Part shown: positions 42,054 to 50,987 of the stretch, piece after piece
How positions within the stretch are numbered: the stretch's first letter is position 1
Layout: each line of letters starts with the position of its first letter
Assembly (NCBI RefSeq): GCF_026967985.1
Contig: NZ_JAPVBJ010000008.1
Location: forward strand, 1-64,000
Source of the DNA: Modestobacter sp. VKM Ac-2984
Lineage (GTDB): Bacteria > Actinomycetota > Actinomycetes > Mycobacteriales > Geodermatophilaceae
Reading direction: 5' to 3'
DNA: 64,000 bases
The notes under the pieces: model-generated
What the model saw: only the letters and a program-made list of their open reading frames with translations
Database searches by the model: none
What the model was told of the DNA's origin: nothing
Made by a program: the position numbers and the translations under genes

Positions 42054-44741
42054 TCAGGCGTCCTCGCGGAGCACGCTCGCCGGGTCGGCCCGGTCGGCCG
42101 CCCGCTGGGCGTACAGCGCCGCCAGGCCGGCGACGACGACGGTGGCCACCGCCGTCCCGGCGATCGCCGACCAGGGGACGTCCAGCAGCGGCGTGGGCGG
42201 ACGCACCCGGTCGACGTCCAGCCGCCGGTACACCAGCGCCACGGCCCCGGCCGCCAGCAGCGCACCGAGCAGCAACCCGGCGACCGCCACCCCCACCAGC
42301 TCGACGACCAGCGAACGCAGGTGCGCACCCCGGGAGAGCCCCAGTCGGCGGGCCATCACGTAGCCGGAGACGCGGCTGCGCGACCGGGCCTCCAGGTACA
42401 GCAGCAGCCCGCCGACGGCGATCACCCCGACGAAGACGGCGAGCGCGGAGAGGTAGCCGAAGGTCCAGGTGATGCCCAGGAAGTTGGCGCTCTCCTGCAC
42501 CCCGCCGGGGGTCGGCACCCGGATGTTCTGCCCGCCGGCGTCGGTCAGGGCGTCGATCCCGGCACCGAGGTCGCCCTTCGTCCAGAGCTCGGCGGCCGGC
42601 GCGGCGCCGGCGTTGCGGGTGATCTCCGGCAGCCGGTCGGCCGCCACGAGCACGACCGGGTCGCCGCTGCGGCGACCGGGCAGCACCCGCGCGGTGGCGG
42701 TCACCTCGGCCGGCACCGCCGTGCTGCCCAGCCGGAGGTCGGGGTCGCCGGCCGGCAGCCCGGCGGCGACCACCGGCAGTCGCCCGTCGACCTCCGGGCC
42801 GGTCAGCGCGGCCAGCAGCTCGGCGAGCGGGCGGTCGGCGAAGGAGTCGTCCCAGAAGGCGGTGTCGGCGAAGTCGTCGGGGTCGACGGCCAGCACCTGG
42901 ACGTCCGTTCGACCGTCGTCGCCGGCCACGGCGCTGCCGTCGTAGCGGACGACGTGGGTGCCCGCCGCCTCGAGCGCCGGCGTCACCTCGAACCGGGTGA
43001 CCGTGGCGGCCGCCGCGGCCGCGCCGATCTGCACCCCGACCTTGGCGTCCAGGGTGGTCTGCGAGCTGGCGGTCAGCGTCGCCGTGTACCCCAGCACGGC
43101 GACCGGGAGGGTGACCGCGACCAGCAGGGTGGCGGTGGCCAGCCGGGCCGCGGTGAGCCGGTTGACGGCCAGGAAGACGGCGGGGGAGCGACGGCCGGCC
43201 CAGCGGCGCAGCCGGGGCAGCAGCGCGGTGACCCACCGGCCGAGCAGGACGGACGTGCCGGCGATCGCCAGCAGCGGGAAGGCGACCAGCAGCCCGTTGA
43301 CCTGGGCCACGTAGGCCACGCTGACCACCGCGTCGCGCGACTGGAGCAGCAGCCAGCACCAGCCGGCGCCGAGCAGCAGGGCCAGCTCCCACGGCACCCG
43401 GGCCGGCCAGCGCGGGGCGGCCCCGAGCGGTCGCTCCGCGGTGCCGCGGGCCCGCAGCCCGGCCACGGCCGAGGCCGCGCCCAGGCCGACCGCGAAGGCG
43501 GCGACCCCGGCCCAGGCGGCGGTGGTGGTGGCCGAGGGGTCGAGGTCGTCGGAGGGGCCGAGGCCGGCGATCAGCACCCGGGACGCCGCCCAGCCCAGGG
43601 CCGCCCCGGCCAGTGCGGGCAGCCCCAGCTCCAGCGCAGCCTTGCCGGCCAGCGGCACCGGGCCGACCCCGCGGGCGGCGAGCAGCCGCACCTCGGTGGC
43701 CCGTCGGTCGGCCCAGAAGCTGCCGGCGGAGGCGACCAGCACCAGGGCGAGCAGCGCCCCGGCCACCGCGACCGGGACGACGGGGCCGCGCAGCCCGGAC
43801 TCGATCAGCCCGGCACGCTCCAGCACGTCGGGCAGCCGGTCGTTGGGCACAGCGACCGCGCGGACACCCGGCTCGAACTGCGGCGCCAGGCCACTGGCTG
43901 CGACGATCCGTTCCTGGGTCTCCCGCTGATCGCGTACGTCGCTGACCGACAGCGAGGAGGCGTCCACCGGCACCTGCTGCAGCCGGACGGCCCCGCCGGC
44001 CGCGGCAGTGGCGAGCCGGTAGAAGGTGCTCTCGTCGGTGACCAGCAGCATCGCCGGCGGGGCCCGGTTCGCGGAGGCCTCGTTGGAGAACAGCAGCCGG
44101 TAGTCGCACCAGTAGGGGTCGTCGGGGTTGGCGACGGCCAGGTCCTGGTAGATCCCGGCGACCGGTGCCTGCTGGGTGCCGAAGGCGAGCTGGTCCCCGA
44201 CGGAGAGGTCGTCCTGCTCGGCGACGCTCACCGGCACCCAGACCCCTGGCCCGTCGCCGGCCTCGACCACCTCGACGTTGTCCAGCGCGGTCGGGCGGTG
44301 GAACAGGGTGACCGGCTGCGCCAGCGCAGCGCCGTCCGGGCCGCGGGCGAGGGCGCCGTCGGAGGCCGGGGAGGACGAGCCGATCCAGGCCGTGGCCAGC
44401 ACCGGTTCGGCCGGCAGTCCGGCGTCCGCCCAGGCCTGCAGCAGCGACTCGTCGAGCTGCGGCCGGGTGCTGCCGTCGCCGCCGTCCTGCGGCTGCCCCT
44501 GCTGGTCGACGAGAGCCGAGTTGACACCGGTCTGCGGGCGGGCCACCTCGTCGCAGCGCTGGGAGAGCTGCTGCTGCAGCGCCGCCGAGCGGGCCGAGGA
44601 GAGGAACAGTGGCGCCGAGGCGACCGCGCAGGCGAGGATCGCCGAGGTCACCAGCACGGCGATGACAGCGGCCGGCTGGCGCAGACCGAGCCACGGGGCG
44701 CGGGTCCACGGCGCCAGCCGCCACAGCGGTGGCCGGCTCAC
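42054..44741 (-). CDS. FtsX-family ABC transporter permease
   Basis: A 895-residue membrane protein with a membrane helix near residues 23-45 after a WRLAPWTRAPWLGL segment, a large periplasmic-type domain (~200 residues), then three helices of a first FtsX core and three or four of a second (RLGLSRGAHLRSLVVELVGV). Two FtsX cores in one chain mean one permease gene suffices. GTG 44741 overlaps the stop of the second ATPase by GTGA. The substrate is unknown; the family includes lipoprotein and antimicrobial-peptide exporters. Confidence 0.85.
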   Translation of the reverse strand: MSRPPLWRLAPWTRAPWLGLRQPAAVIAVLVTSAILACAVASAPLFLSSARSAALQQQLSQRCDEVARPQTGVNSALVDQQGQPQDGGDGSTRPQLDESLLQAWADAGLPAEPVLATAWIGSSSPASDGALARGPDGAALAQPVTLFHRPTALDNVEVVEAGDGPGVWVPVSVAEQDDLSVGDQLAFGTQQAPVAGIYQDLAVANPDDPYWCDYRLLFSNEASANRAPPAMLLVTDESTFYRLATAAAGGAVRLQQVPVDASSLSVSDVRDQRETQERIVAASGLAPQFEPGVRAVAVPNDRLPDVLERAGLIESGLRGPVVPVAVAGALLALVLVASAGSFWADRRATEVRLLAARGVGPVPLAGKAALELGLPALAGAALGWAASRVLIAGLGPSDDLDPSATTTAAWAGVAAFAVGLGAASAVAGLRARGTAERPLGAAPRWPARVPWELALLLGAGWCWLLLQSRDAVVSVAYVAQVNGLLVAFPLLAIAGTSVLLGRWVTALLPRLRRWAGRRSPAVFLAVNRLTAARLATATLLVAVTLPVAVLGYTATLTASSQTTLDAKVGVQIGAAAAAATVTRFEVTPALEAAGTHVVRYDGSAVAGDDGRTDVQVLAVDPDDFADTAFWDDSFADRPLAELLAALTGPEVDGRLPVVAAGLPAGDPDLRLGSTAVPAEVTATARVLPGRRSGDPVVLVAADRLPEITRNAGAAPAAELWTKGDLGAGIDALTDAGGQNIRVPTPGGVQESANFLGITWTFGYLSALAVFVGVIAVGGLLLYLEARSRSRVSGYVMARRLGLSRGAHLRSLVVELVGVAVAGLLLGALLAAGAVALVYRRLDVDRVRPPTPLLDVPWSAIAGTAVATVVVAGLAALYAQRAADRADPASVLREDA

Positions 44742-45424
44742 GAGGGGGCGCCTTCGGTGACCACGCCGTCGCGCATGGACAGCACCCGGTCGGCGCGGGC
44801 CCAGGCGATCTCGTCGTGGGTGGCGATGAGCACCGCCGACCCCTCGCGGGCGGCGTCGGTGACGGCGTCGAGCAGCCGGTCGGCGTGCCCGCGGTCCTGG
44901 TGCGCGGTGGGCTCGTCGGCCAGCAGCACCGCCGGGCGCAGCAGCAGCGCGCGGGCGACGGCGACCCGCTGCTGCTCCCCGAGGGAGGCCTGGTGCGGGT
45001 AGCGGTCGGCGAGGTGGTCGACCCCGAAGGCGGTCAGCAGCGACCGGGCGCGGGCCTCCTCGGCGGCGAGGGTGCCGCTCAGCCGGGCGGGCAGCAGGAC
45101 GTTGTCGGCCAGGCTGAGGTCGGCGACCAGCCCGAGTGCCTGGGGCACCAGCGCCAGGTCCCGCCAGCCGAAGCCCTCGGGACGGCGGCCGGCGAGCGGG
45201 CCGAGGTACGCGAGCTCGCCCTCGTCGGCGGTCTCCCAGCCGCACAGCAGGGCGAGCAGGGTGCTCTTCCCGGACCCGGACGGGCCGACCAGGGCGACGA
45301 ACTCCCCGGAGCCGACCGCCAGGTCGACCCCGGCCAGCGCCGAGACGGTCTCCGCGCCACGCCGGAAGCGCTTGACCAGCCCCGTGCCGGTGAGCCCTCC
45401 GGCCGGCTGCAGCCGCGCGTTCAC
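44738..45424 (-). CDS. ABC transporter ATPase with degenerate signature
   Basis: A 228-residue LolD/MacB-like ATPase: Walker A GPSGSGKSTLLALL, Walker B VLLADEPTAHQD, H-loop ATHDE. The signature normally LSGGQ/E reads ASLGEQQ (Leu to Ala, first Gly to Leu), so that site may be weak. GTG 45424 overlaps the stop of the first ATPase by GTGA. Together with it and the FtsX permease it makes a three-gene transporter. Confidence 0.87.
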   Translation of the reverse strand: MNARLQPAGGLTGTGLVKRFRRGAETVSALAGVDLAVGSGEFVALVGPSGSGKSTLLALLCGWETADEGELAYLGPLAGRRPEGFGWRDLALVPQALGLVADLSLADNVLLPARLSGTLAAEEARARSLLTAFGVDHLADRYPHQASLGEQQRVAVARALLLRPAVLLADEPTAHQDRGHADRLLDAVTDAAREGSAVLIATHDEIAWARADRVLSMRDGVVTEGAPS

Positions 45425-46152
45425 GAGGCGACCAGCCGGCCGTGGTCCAGCCGGACGAAGCCGTCGGCGATCGCCATCACCCGCGGGTCGTGGGAGGAGA
45501 TGACGAACCCGACCCCGGCCGCGGCGAGGTCCTCCATCGCCACGAGCACCCGCTCGGCGGCCGCGGTGTCCAGCTCGGCCGTGGGCTCGTCGGCGACGAC
45601 CAGCGCCGGCTCCCCGACGACGCCGCAGGCCACCGCCAGGCGCTGCTGCTCCCCGCCGGAGAGCTGTGCGGGGTGGTGGTCGGCGCGCTCACGCAGCCCC
45701 AGCCGGTCGAGCAGGGCGAGCGCCGCGGCTGCGGTGACCGGGGCGCCCCGCAGCGACGCGGCCAGCCGGACCTGGGCGACGGCGTCCAGGTAGGGCAGCA
45801 GGTTCTCCCCGGGGCGCTGGAAGAGGTAGGCGACCTGCCGCTGCCGCAGCGCCCGGCGGGCCCGGGCGCCCAGCCGGTCGACCCGCTGGCCGGCGACGAG
45901 CACCTCCCCGGCGTCGGGGGAGTCGATGCAGGCCAGCAGCCGCAGCAGCGAGGACTTGCCCGAACCCGAGGGACCGACGACCACGGTCACCTGCGCACGG
46001 GGGATGTCCACGGTGACGTCGTCCAGCGCGGTCACCGACTCCGTCGCCGTCCGGTAGGTCTTGCGGACCCGCCGGCAGACGGCGGCCGGCGGCGCGTCCG
46101 GCGCGGTGGACAGCCGGTCCGCGGCGGAGGAGGAGCCGTCGTCGCTGGTCAT
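45421..46152 (-). CDS. ABC transporter ATPase (LolD/MacB type)
   Basis: A 243-residue ATPase: Walker A GPSGSGKSSLLRLL, canonical signature LSGGEQQRLAVA, Walker B ALVVADEPTAELD, H-loop SSHD. First gene of the lower three-gene transporter. ATG 46152 lies nine nt after TAGGCT (46162-46167), which includes the TetR stop codon, so a promoter may sit in the 12-bp gap between the operons. Confidence 0.87.
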   Translation of the reverse strand: MTSDDGSSSAADRLSTAPDAPPAAVCRRVRKTYRTATESVTALDDVTVDIPRAQVTVVVGPSGSGKSSLLRLLACIDSPDAGEVLVAGQRVDRLGARARRALRQRQVAYLFQRPGENLLPYLDAVAQVRLAASLRGAPVTAAAALALLDRLGLRERADHHPAQLSGGEQQRLAVACGVVGEPALVVADEPTAELDTAAAERVLVAMEDLAAAGVGFVISSHDPRVMAIADGFVRLDHGRLVAS

Positions 46153-46164
46153 CGAGGCGAGAGC

Positions 46165-46812
46165 CTAGGTGGTGGGTGCAACCACCCCGGGGAGGTCGAC
46201 GTCGCCGGTCAGGTACCGCTGGATGGTGGGCCCGACGGCGGCCACCAGCTCCTCCGCCGACGCCGATGCCAGCGGCTCCACCCGCAGCACGTAGCGGGCC
46301 ATCACCACCCCGATCAGCTGGGAGGCGACCAGGGAGCCCCGCGCCTCGCCCTCGGCGCGCGGCAGTCCGAGCGTGCCGACCACCCGGCCCAGCACCTGGG
46401 AGACCAGGAACTCCCGGAGCAGCCGCGCGGTCCACTCGTTGGTCACGGCCGACCGGACCAGGGCGAGCCCCGCCGCCCGGCCGGGGCCGTCCCACACCTG
46501 CAGCAGCAGCCGGACGACGCGGGCGCCGAGGTCCGCCGGCCCGCCGGCGAGCAGCTCGGGCAGCAGCTCCTCGGGGTCGGCCGGGGCCTCGATGGCGGCG
46601 AGGAAGAGCTTGTCCTTGCTGCCGAAGTAGTGGTGCACCAGCGCCGGGTCGACCCCCGCCGCGGTGGCGATCAGCCGGATCGAGGCGCCGTCGAACCCGC
46701 GCTCGGCGAAGGCCTCCCTGGCTGCGGCGAGCACCGCCTCCCGGGTGTCGGGGTTGCCGGGACGACGTCCGGTCGGGCGGGTGCGCCGTGGCCGTGCTGC
46801 CGGGTCGCTCAG
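46165..46812 (-). CDS. TetR-family regulator, probable CTG start
   Basis: A 215-residue regulator: TREAVLAAAREAFAERGFDGASIRLIATAAGVDPALVHHYFGSKDKLFLAAI is the TetR HTH, followed by a ligand-binding domain. The reading frame is open far upstream inside the permease gene, but the first plausible start near the HTH is CTG 46812, overlapping the permease stop as CTGA, with GGAGGAGG 8-10 nt upstream. It is the third gene of the upper operon and probably regulates it through the repeats at 48306-48342. Confidence 0.82.
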   Translation of the reverse strand: MSDPAARPRRTRPTGRRPGNPDTREAVLAAAREAFAERGFDGASIRLIATAAGVDPALVHHYFGSKDKLFLAAIEAPADPEELLPELLAGGPADLGARVVRLLLQVWDGPGRAAGLALVRSAVTNEWTARLLREFLVSQVLGRVVGTLGLPRAEGEARGSLVASQLIGVVMARYVLRVEPLASASAEELVAAVGPTIQRYLTGDVDLPGVVAPTT

Positions 46813-47576
46813 CTGGTCCTCCTCCGCAGGGTGGCCGCCGCGAGCCCCAGGGCCAGCAGCGTCGCGCCGGCCACCACGCCGACGTCGACCCACATGGTGC
46901 CCGTCGCCTCCGGTGAGGCGCCCACCTCCTGGAGGGCCGCCACGGCGTAGCTCAGCGGCAGGACGTCGCTGACCGCCTGCAGCCAGCCGGCCAGCTGGTC
47001 CCGCGGCACCAGCAGCCCGCAGAGGAAGAACTGGGGGAGGACGACCACCGGCATGAGCTGTACGGCCTGGAACTCGCTGCGGGCGAACGCGCTGGCCAGC
47101 AGCCCGAGCGCCACGCCGAGCGCGGCGTCGACGACGGCGATGAGCACGACCAGGGACAGCGGCCCGGTGACGTCCAGGTCGTAGACGGTGGTCGCGATCG
47201 TCACGGTGACCACCGCCTGTGCGGCGGCGGCCAGGCCGAAGGCGAGGCCGTAGCCGAGCAGCAGGTCCAGCCTGGACAGCGGGGTGGTGAGCAGCCGCTC
47301 CAACGTGCCCGAGGTGCGCTCCCGCAGCATCGCGATGCTCGTCACCAGGAACATGACCACGAACGGGAAGACCCCGAGCATGGTCAGCCCGACCCGGTCG
47401 AAGGTGTCCGGCTGCCCGGGTGCGGTGGGCACGTCGGCCCACAGCAGGTACAGCAGCCCGAGCAGTGCGCTGGGCAGCACGAGCAGCATCGCCACCGTCC
47501 GGTGGTCGTGCCGCAGCTGGCGGAGCACCCGGCCGGCGGTGGCCGAGGTCAGCCGGGGGGAGATCATGGTGGTCAT
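46809..47576 (-). CDS. ABC-2 type transporter permease (DrrB-like)
   Basis: A 255-residue protein with six membrane helices. The central cytoplasmic segment MLRERTSGTLERLLTTPLSRLDLLLGY is the ABC-2 signature of DrrB/NodJ-type drug exporters, and PQFFLCGLLVPRDQLAGWLQ is the usual penultimate segment. ATG 47576 overlaps the stop of the ATPase gene by ATGA. Confidence 0.88.
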   Translation of the reverse strand: MTTMISPRLTSATAGRVLRQLRHDHRTVAMLLVLPSALLGLLYLLWADVPTAPGQPDTFDRVGLTMLGVFPFVVMFLVTSIAMLRERTSGTLERLLTTPLSRLDLLLGYGLAFGLAAAAQAVVTVTIATTVYDLDVTGPLSLVVLIAVVDAALGVALGLLASAFARSEFQAVQLMPVVVLPQFFLCGLLVPRDQLAGWLQAVSDVLPLSYAVAALQEVGASPEATGTMWVDVGVVAGATLLALGLAAATLRRRTS

Positions 47577-48292
47577 GCCGTCGCCTCCTCGGTGGCGCGG
47601 ACCAGGGAGAGGAAGGCCTGCTCCAGGTCGTCGGTGCCGGTCCGGGCGCGCAGCTCGGTCGGGGTGGAGTCGCTGAGCAGCCGCCCGTCCCGCAGCAGGA
47701 GCAGGCGGTCGCAGCGCCCGGCCTCGTCCATCACGTGGCTGGAGACCACCAACGTCGTGCCGGCCGCGGCGAGGGCGTGGAACCGGGTCCACAGCTCGAC
47801 CCGCAGCACCGGGTCCAGCCCGACCGTCGGTTCGTCGAGCACCAGCAGGTCCGGCTCGCCGACCAGGGCGCAGGCGAGCGACGCCCGGCCTCGCTGGCCG
47901 CCGGAGAGGTCCCCGACCAGCTGGCCGGCCGCCTCGGCCAGCCCGACGTCGGCGATCGCGGCATCGGCGGCCACCGCCCCCCGGCCGTACAGCGCAGCGA
48001 AGTGGCGGGCGTTCTCCCGCACGGTGAGGTCGGCGTAGACGCTGGGCGCCTGGGTGACGTACCCGACCCGGGAGCGCAGCGCGGGCGAGCCGGCGGGGTG
48101 GCCGAGCACGGTCACGGTGCCCGACCGGACCCGCTGGGCCCCGACCAGGGCGCGCAGCAGCGTGCTCTTGCCGCTGCCGCTGGGCCCGAGCAGGCCGGTG
48201 ACCTGCCCGGACGGGACCGAGCACCCCACCTCGTGCAGGACCGGTCGGGCACCGCGGTGCACGACGAGGTCGGTGACGGTGACGGCGTCCAC
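47573..48292 (-). CDS. ABC transporter ATPase (DrrA-like)
   Basis: A 239-residue ATPase: Walker A GPSGSGKSTLLRAL, signature LSGGQRGRASLA, Walker B LLVLDEPTVGLDP, H-loop SSHVMDE, consistent with daunorubicin-resistance type exporters. GTG 48292 has GGAGG five nt upstream. It is the first gene of the operon with the permease and TetR. The 88-bp region upstream holds a tandem operator-like repeat. Confidence 0.9.
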   Translation of the reverse strand: MDAVTVTDLVVHRGARPVLHEVGCSVPSGQVTGLLGPSGSGKSTLLRALVGAQRVRSGTVTVLGHPAGSPALRSRVGYVTQAPSVYADLTVRENARHFAALYGRGAVAADAAIADVGLAEAAGQLVGDLSGGQRGRASLACALVGEPDLLVLDEPTVGLDPVLRVELWTRFHALAAAGTTLVVSSHVMDEAGRCDRLLLLRDGRLLSDSTPTELRARTGTDDLEQAFLSLVRATEEATA

Positions 48293-48305
48293 GATCGCCT
48301 CCGAA

Positions 48306-48342
48306 AACTCAACGGCTGATGAACTCAACGCTAGATGAGTTG
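48306..48342. promoter_or_regulatory. Tandem operator-like repeats before the ABC/TetR operon
   Basis: AACTCAACGGCTGATG (48306-48321) is followed directly by AACTCAACGCTAGATG (48322-48337), 13 of 16 bases equal. The second copy with the next bases forms AACTCA-N8-TGAGTT, a palindrome. It sits 14 bp upstream of GTG 48292. A likely TetR binding site giving autoregulation. Confidence 0.6.
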
Positions 48343-48380
48343 TCCGGTCGCGGCAAGACCGGGCTGGGTGTCCCGGGGGA

Positions 48381-49793
48381 TCAGGTGTGGCCGAGCTCGG
48401 TGAGCAGGCGGCGCCTGCGGTCGTGCTGGTCGGTCGAGAGGTCGTACAGCTCGACGCCGCTCCGACGCGCCTTGGCCACGTACATGGCGACGTCGGCCTG
48501 GCGGAGCAGGGCGCCGATCTCCGTCGGGACGTCGCCGGAGACGGCCACGCCGATGCTGGCACCGACGTCCAGCGCGAGCTCGTCGACCGGGAACGGGGTG
48601 CCGAGGGCGTCGCAGAGCCGGCGCGCCGCGCTGCAGGCGTCCTGCGCCGTCGCCCGTGGCAATAGCACGGCGAACTCGTCGCCACCGAGCCGGGCGATCA
48701 GGTCGACGTCCCTCAGCAGGGGCTGCAGCCGCGGTCCGACCTGGGCGAGCAGGCGGTCGCCGTAGCTGTGCCCGAGGGTGTCGTTGACCTCCTTGAACCG
48801 GTCGAGGTCCAGCAGCAGCACCGCGAGCGGGGTCAGGGCGGCCAGCAGCTCGGCCCCTCGGGCGAGCAGCGCCGCCCGGTTCGGCAGGCCGGTCAGCCCG
48901 TCGTGCGTCGCCTGGAACGCCAGCCGGCGCTGTAGTTCCAGCCGCTCGGTCACGTCCCGAGCGGTCACCAGCAGCCCGCCGATGACGGGGTCGTCGCGCC
49001 GGTCCGAGGAGCTGACCTCCAGGTGCCGCCAGCCGCCGTCCCGGTGCCGGGCCTGGACGAGGAAGACCTGGGACGGGGCGTCGGCATTGGTGATCGGCGC
49101 ACCGTCGGCGGTGAAGAGGTCGGCGTCCTCCAGGTGCAGCAGCTCGTGCACCTGTCGGCCCAGCAGCTCCTCGCGCGACCAGCCCAGCACGTCGGAGACC
49201 GAGTCGGAGACGAAGGAGACGGATCCGCTCGGGGTGAGCAGCGCCAGGACGTCGTTGGTGGCCTGCACCACGGAGCGGAAGCGGCGCTCCCGGTCCAGGG
49301 CCGCCAGCAGGGCGTTGAAGGCCGCAGCGGTGGTGCCCAGGTCGTCCGTCGAGCCCACCGGGACGGCCAGCGCGGCGGCCGGCAGGGTCGAGGCCTGGGC
49401 AGTGCCCACCGGGTTGCCGACCGCGTCGGCGACGTCGGCGATCCGGTCGGCCAGCAACCGCAGCCGGCTGCCGATGACCCGCCGGGCCAGCAGCCAGTTG
49501 GCCGCGCCGAGCACCAGCCCGGCGGCGAGGCAGGCGGCGCGGAAGGTCGGGTCGGCGGCGTACCGGGCGGGCACGCCCAGCAGCTCGGCGAACAGCGGGA
49601 AGACGGCGCCCACGGCGATCCCCAGGAGGGCCATCCCGGCAGCGAGGCGGCCGAACGCCGACCACCGGGCAGGGGTGCCCCCCCGACCTGTCGTCCGCTG
49701 CGGCGCCATGCCACCAGGTCGGCAGCGGAGCACGGCGGCTGCACCCCGGGAAGGTGGGCCTCCCTCGGGTGGGGGAGAGCCGAGCTCAGGCAC
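48381..49793 (-). CDS. Membrane PAS-GGDEF diguanylate cyclase
   Basis: A 470-residue protein: membrane helices at about 49-73 and 86-104, a HAMP-like linker, a PAS domain (about 185-300), then a GGDEF domain with an intact LGGDEFAVL active site (about residue 370) and an RDVD I-site five residues before it. It should make cyclic di-GMP with product inhibition. GTG 49793 is supported by CACGCT eight nt upstream; ATG 49709 is an alternative. It is 88 bp from the ABC/TetR operon on the same strand. Confidence 0.88.
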   Translation of the reverse strand: MPELGSPPPEGGPPSRGAAAVLRCRPGGMAPQRTTGRGGTPARWSAFGRLAAGMALLGIAVGAVFPLFAELLGVPARYAADPTFRAACLAAGLVLGAANWLLARRVIGSRLRLLADRIADVADAVGNPVGTAQASTLPAAALAVPVGSTDDLGTTAAAFNALLAALDRERRFRSVVQATNDVLALLTPSGSVSFVSDSVSDVLGWSREELLGRQVHELLHLEDADLFTADGAPITNADAPSQVFLVQARHRDGGWRHLEVSSSDRRDDPVIGGLLVTARDVTERLELQRRLAFQATHDGLTGLPNRAALLARGAELLAALTPLAVLLLDLDRFKEVNDTLGHSYGDRLLAQVGPRLQPLLRDVDLIARLGGDEFAVLLPRATAQDACSAARRLCDALGTPFPVDELALDVGASIGVAVSGDVPTEIGALLRQADVAMYVAKARRSGVELYDLSTDQHDRRRRLLTELGHT

Positions 49794-49956
49794 CGGCGTC
49801 CAGCGTGGTGATCAGGAGCAGCGGCACGATCGACCACGATGCCAGCACCCGCAAGGCCTGCTGGCGGCGATACGGGTGTGCGGCACCTCCTCCCGCACCG
49901 ACGAGGGCGGCTGCAGGACCGCCCCCGCACGCACTCGGACAGGTCGGCGGGGCCGG

Positions 49957-50922
49957 TCAGCCCGTCGCGTCGGCCAGGGCGCTGCCCAGGGCGTCCCCGG
50001 AACGCCAGGCGCTCTCCACCCTCGACGGGGCGGACCACCCGTCGCCGCACAGAGCGACACCGTCGACCAGGGCGAACGGCGCCTCCCGCGGGGCGGTCGG
50101 CTTCGCGAACGTCCAGCGGTGGACGTGCGTCCACTCCGGCTCGCCCGACAGGCCGAGCAGGGCGCGCAGGGCGGCGAGGACCACGGGGGTGGCCCGGTCG
50201 GGCTCGGCCAGGTGCGCGGCGGCGAAGGCGGGCGTCGTGTGTGCGACGAGCACCGGAGCGCCGTCCCCGCGCCGATCGCCGTCGTCGGCGACCCAGTCCA
50301 GGACGGGGGAGTCGTGCACGAAGACGCCGTGCAGGTCGGCCGGCCAGCTCCGCTCGGGGAAGCCGACGGCGACGGCGAGCGTGGGCTGCCACTCGGCGTC
50401 CTGCAGGTTCCCGGCGATCCCCGCCCCCGGGTCCAGCAGCCGGGCCGCCTGCGGATCGGGCATCGCGAGCACGACGGCGGCGGCCGGGTCGCCGTCCACC
50501 GTCGGGCTCCCGTCGGCGCCGACCCGGGTGACCGCCCGTTCCAGCTGCACGTCCAGGCCCTCGGCGAGGTCGACGACCAGGCCGCGGAGACCGCCGGCGG
50601 TGCCGTAGCGCAGTGGGCCGGACGTCGTCCGCTCGATGCCGTCCGGCCCGGCGACCGCGAACGTGTCGGTCCACGGCCGGGCCAGGCCGCGGTCCACCCA
50701 CCCGGCGACGACCCGCGCGAACCCGTCGTCCTCGCCCACGGTGAAGTAGGAGGCGCCCAGGTCGACGGCGCGGCCGTGCAGGGTGCGGCCGCCCATCCGA
50801 CCACCGAGCCGGCGACCCCGGTCCAGGACCTGCACCGGCAGCCCCCGGTCGGCCAGGGCCCGGGCGCAGGCGATGCCGGCGATGCCGCCGCCGACGACGG
50901 TCGTGGTCTCCGTGTTGGTCAC
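49957..50922 (-). CDS. FAD-dependent amine oxidase-like oxidoreductase (renalase-like)
   Basis: A 321-residue flavoprotein: VVGGGIAGIACARALADRG is the FAD dinucleotide motif, VLDRGRRLGGRM the following GG motif, and GVALCGDGWSAPSRVESAWRSG the C-terminal FAD segment. The short length fits renalase-like/NAD(P)-binding oxidoreductases. Substrate unknown. GTG 50922 follows CAGGAT by seven nt, without Shine-Dalgarno. It is divergent from the RNA methylase gene with 65 bp between starts. Confidence 0.85.
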   Translation of the reverse strand: MTNTETTTVVGGGIAGIACARALADRGLPVQVLDRGRRLGGRMGGRTLHGRAVDLGASYFTVGEDDGFARVVAGWVDRGLARPWTDTFAVAGPDGIERTTSGPLRYGTAGGLRGLVVDLAEGLDVQLERAVTRVGADGSPTVDGDPAAAVVLAMPDPQAARLLDPGAGIAGNLQDAEWQPTLAVAVGFPERSWPADLHGVFVHDSPVLDWVADDGDRRGDGAPVLVAHTTPAFAAAHLAEPDRATPVVLAALRALLGLSGEPEWTHVHRWTFAKPTAPREAPFALVDGVALCGDGWSAPSRVESAWRSGDALGSALADATG

Positions 50923-50987
50923 CCGGTCGATCCTGGTGGCCCCCACCGGATCGTGCGCGCCGGGGACCGCCGGGGATGATCGTCGGC

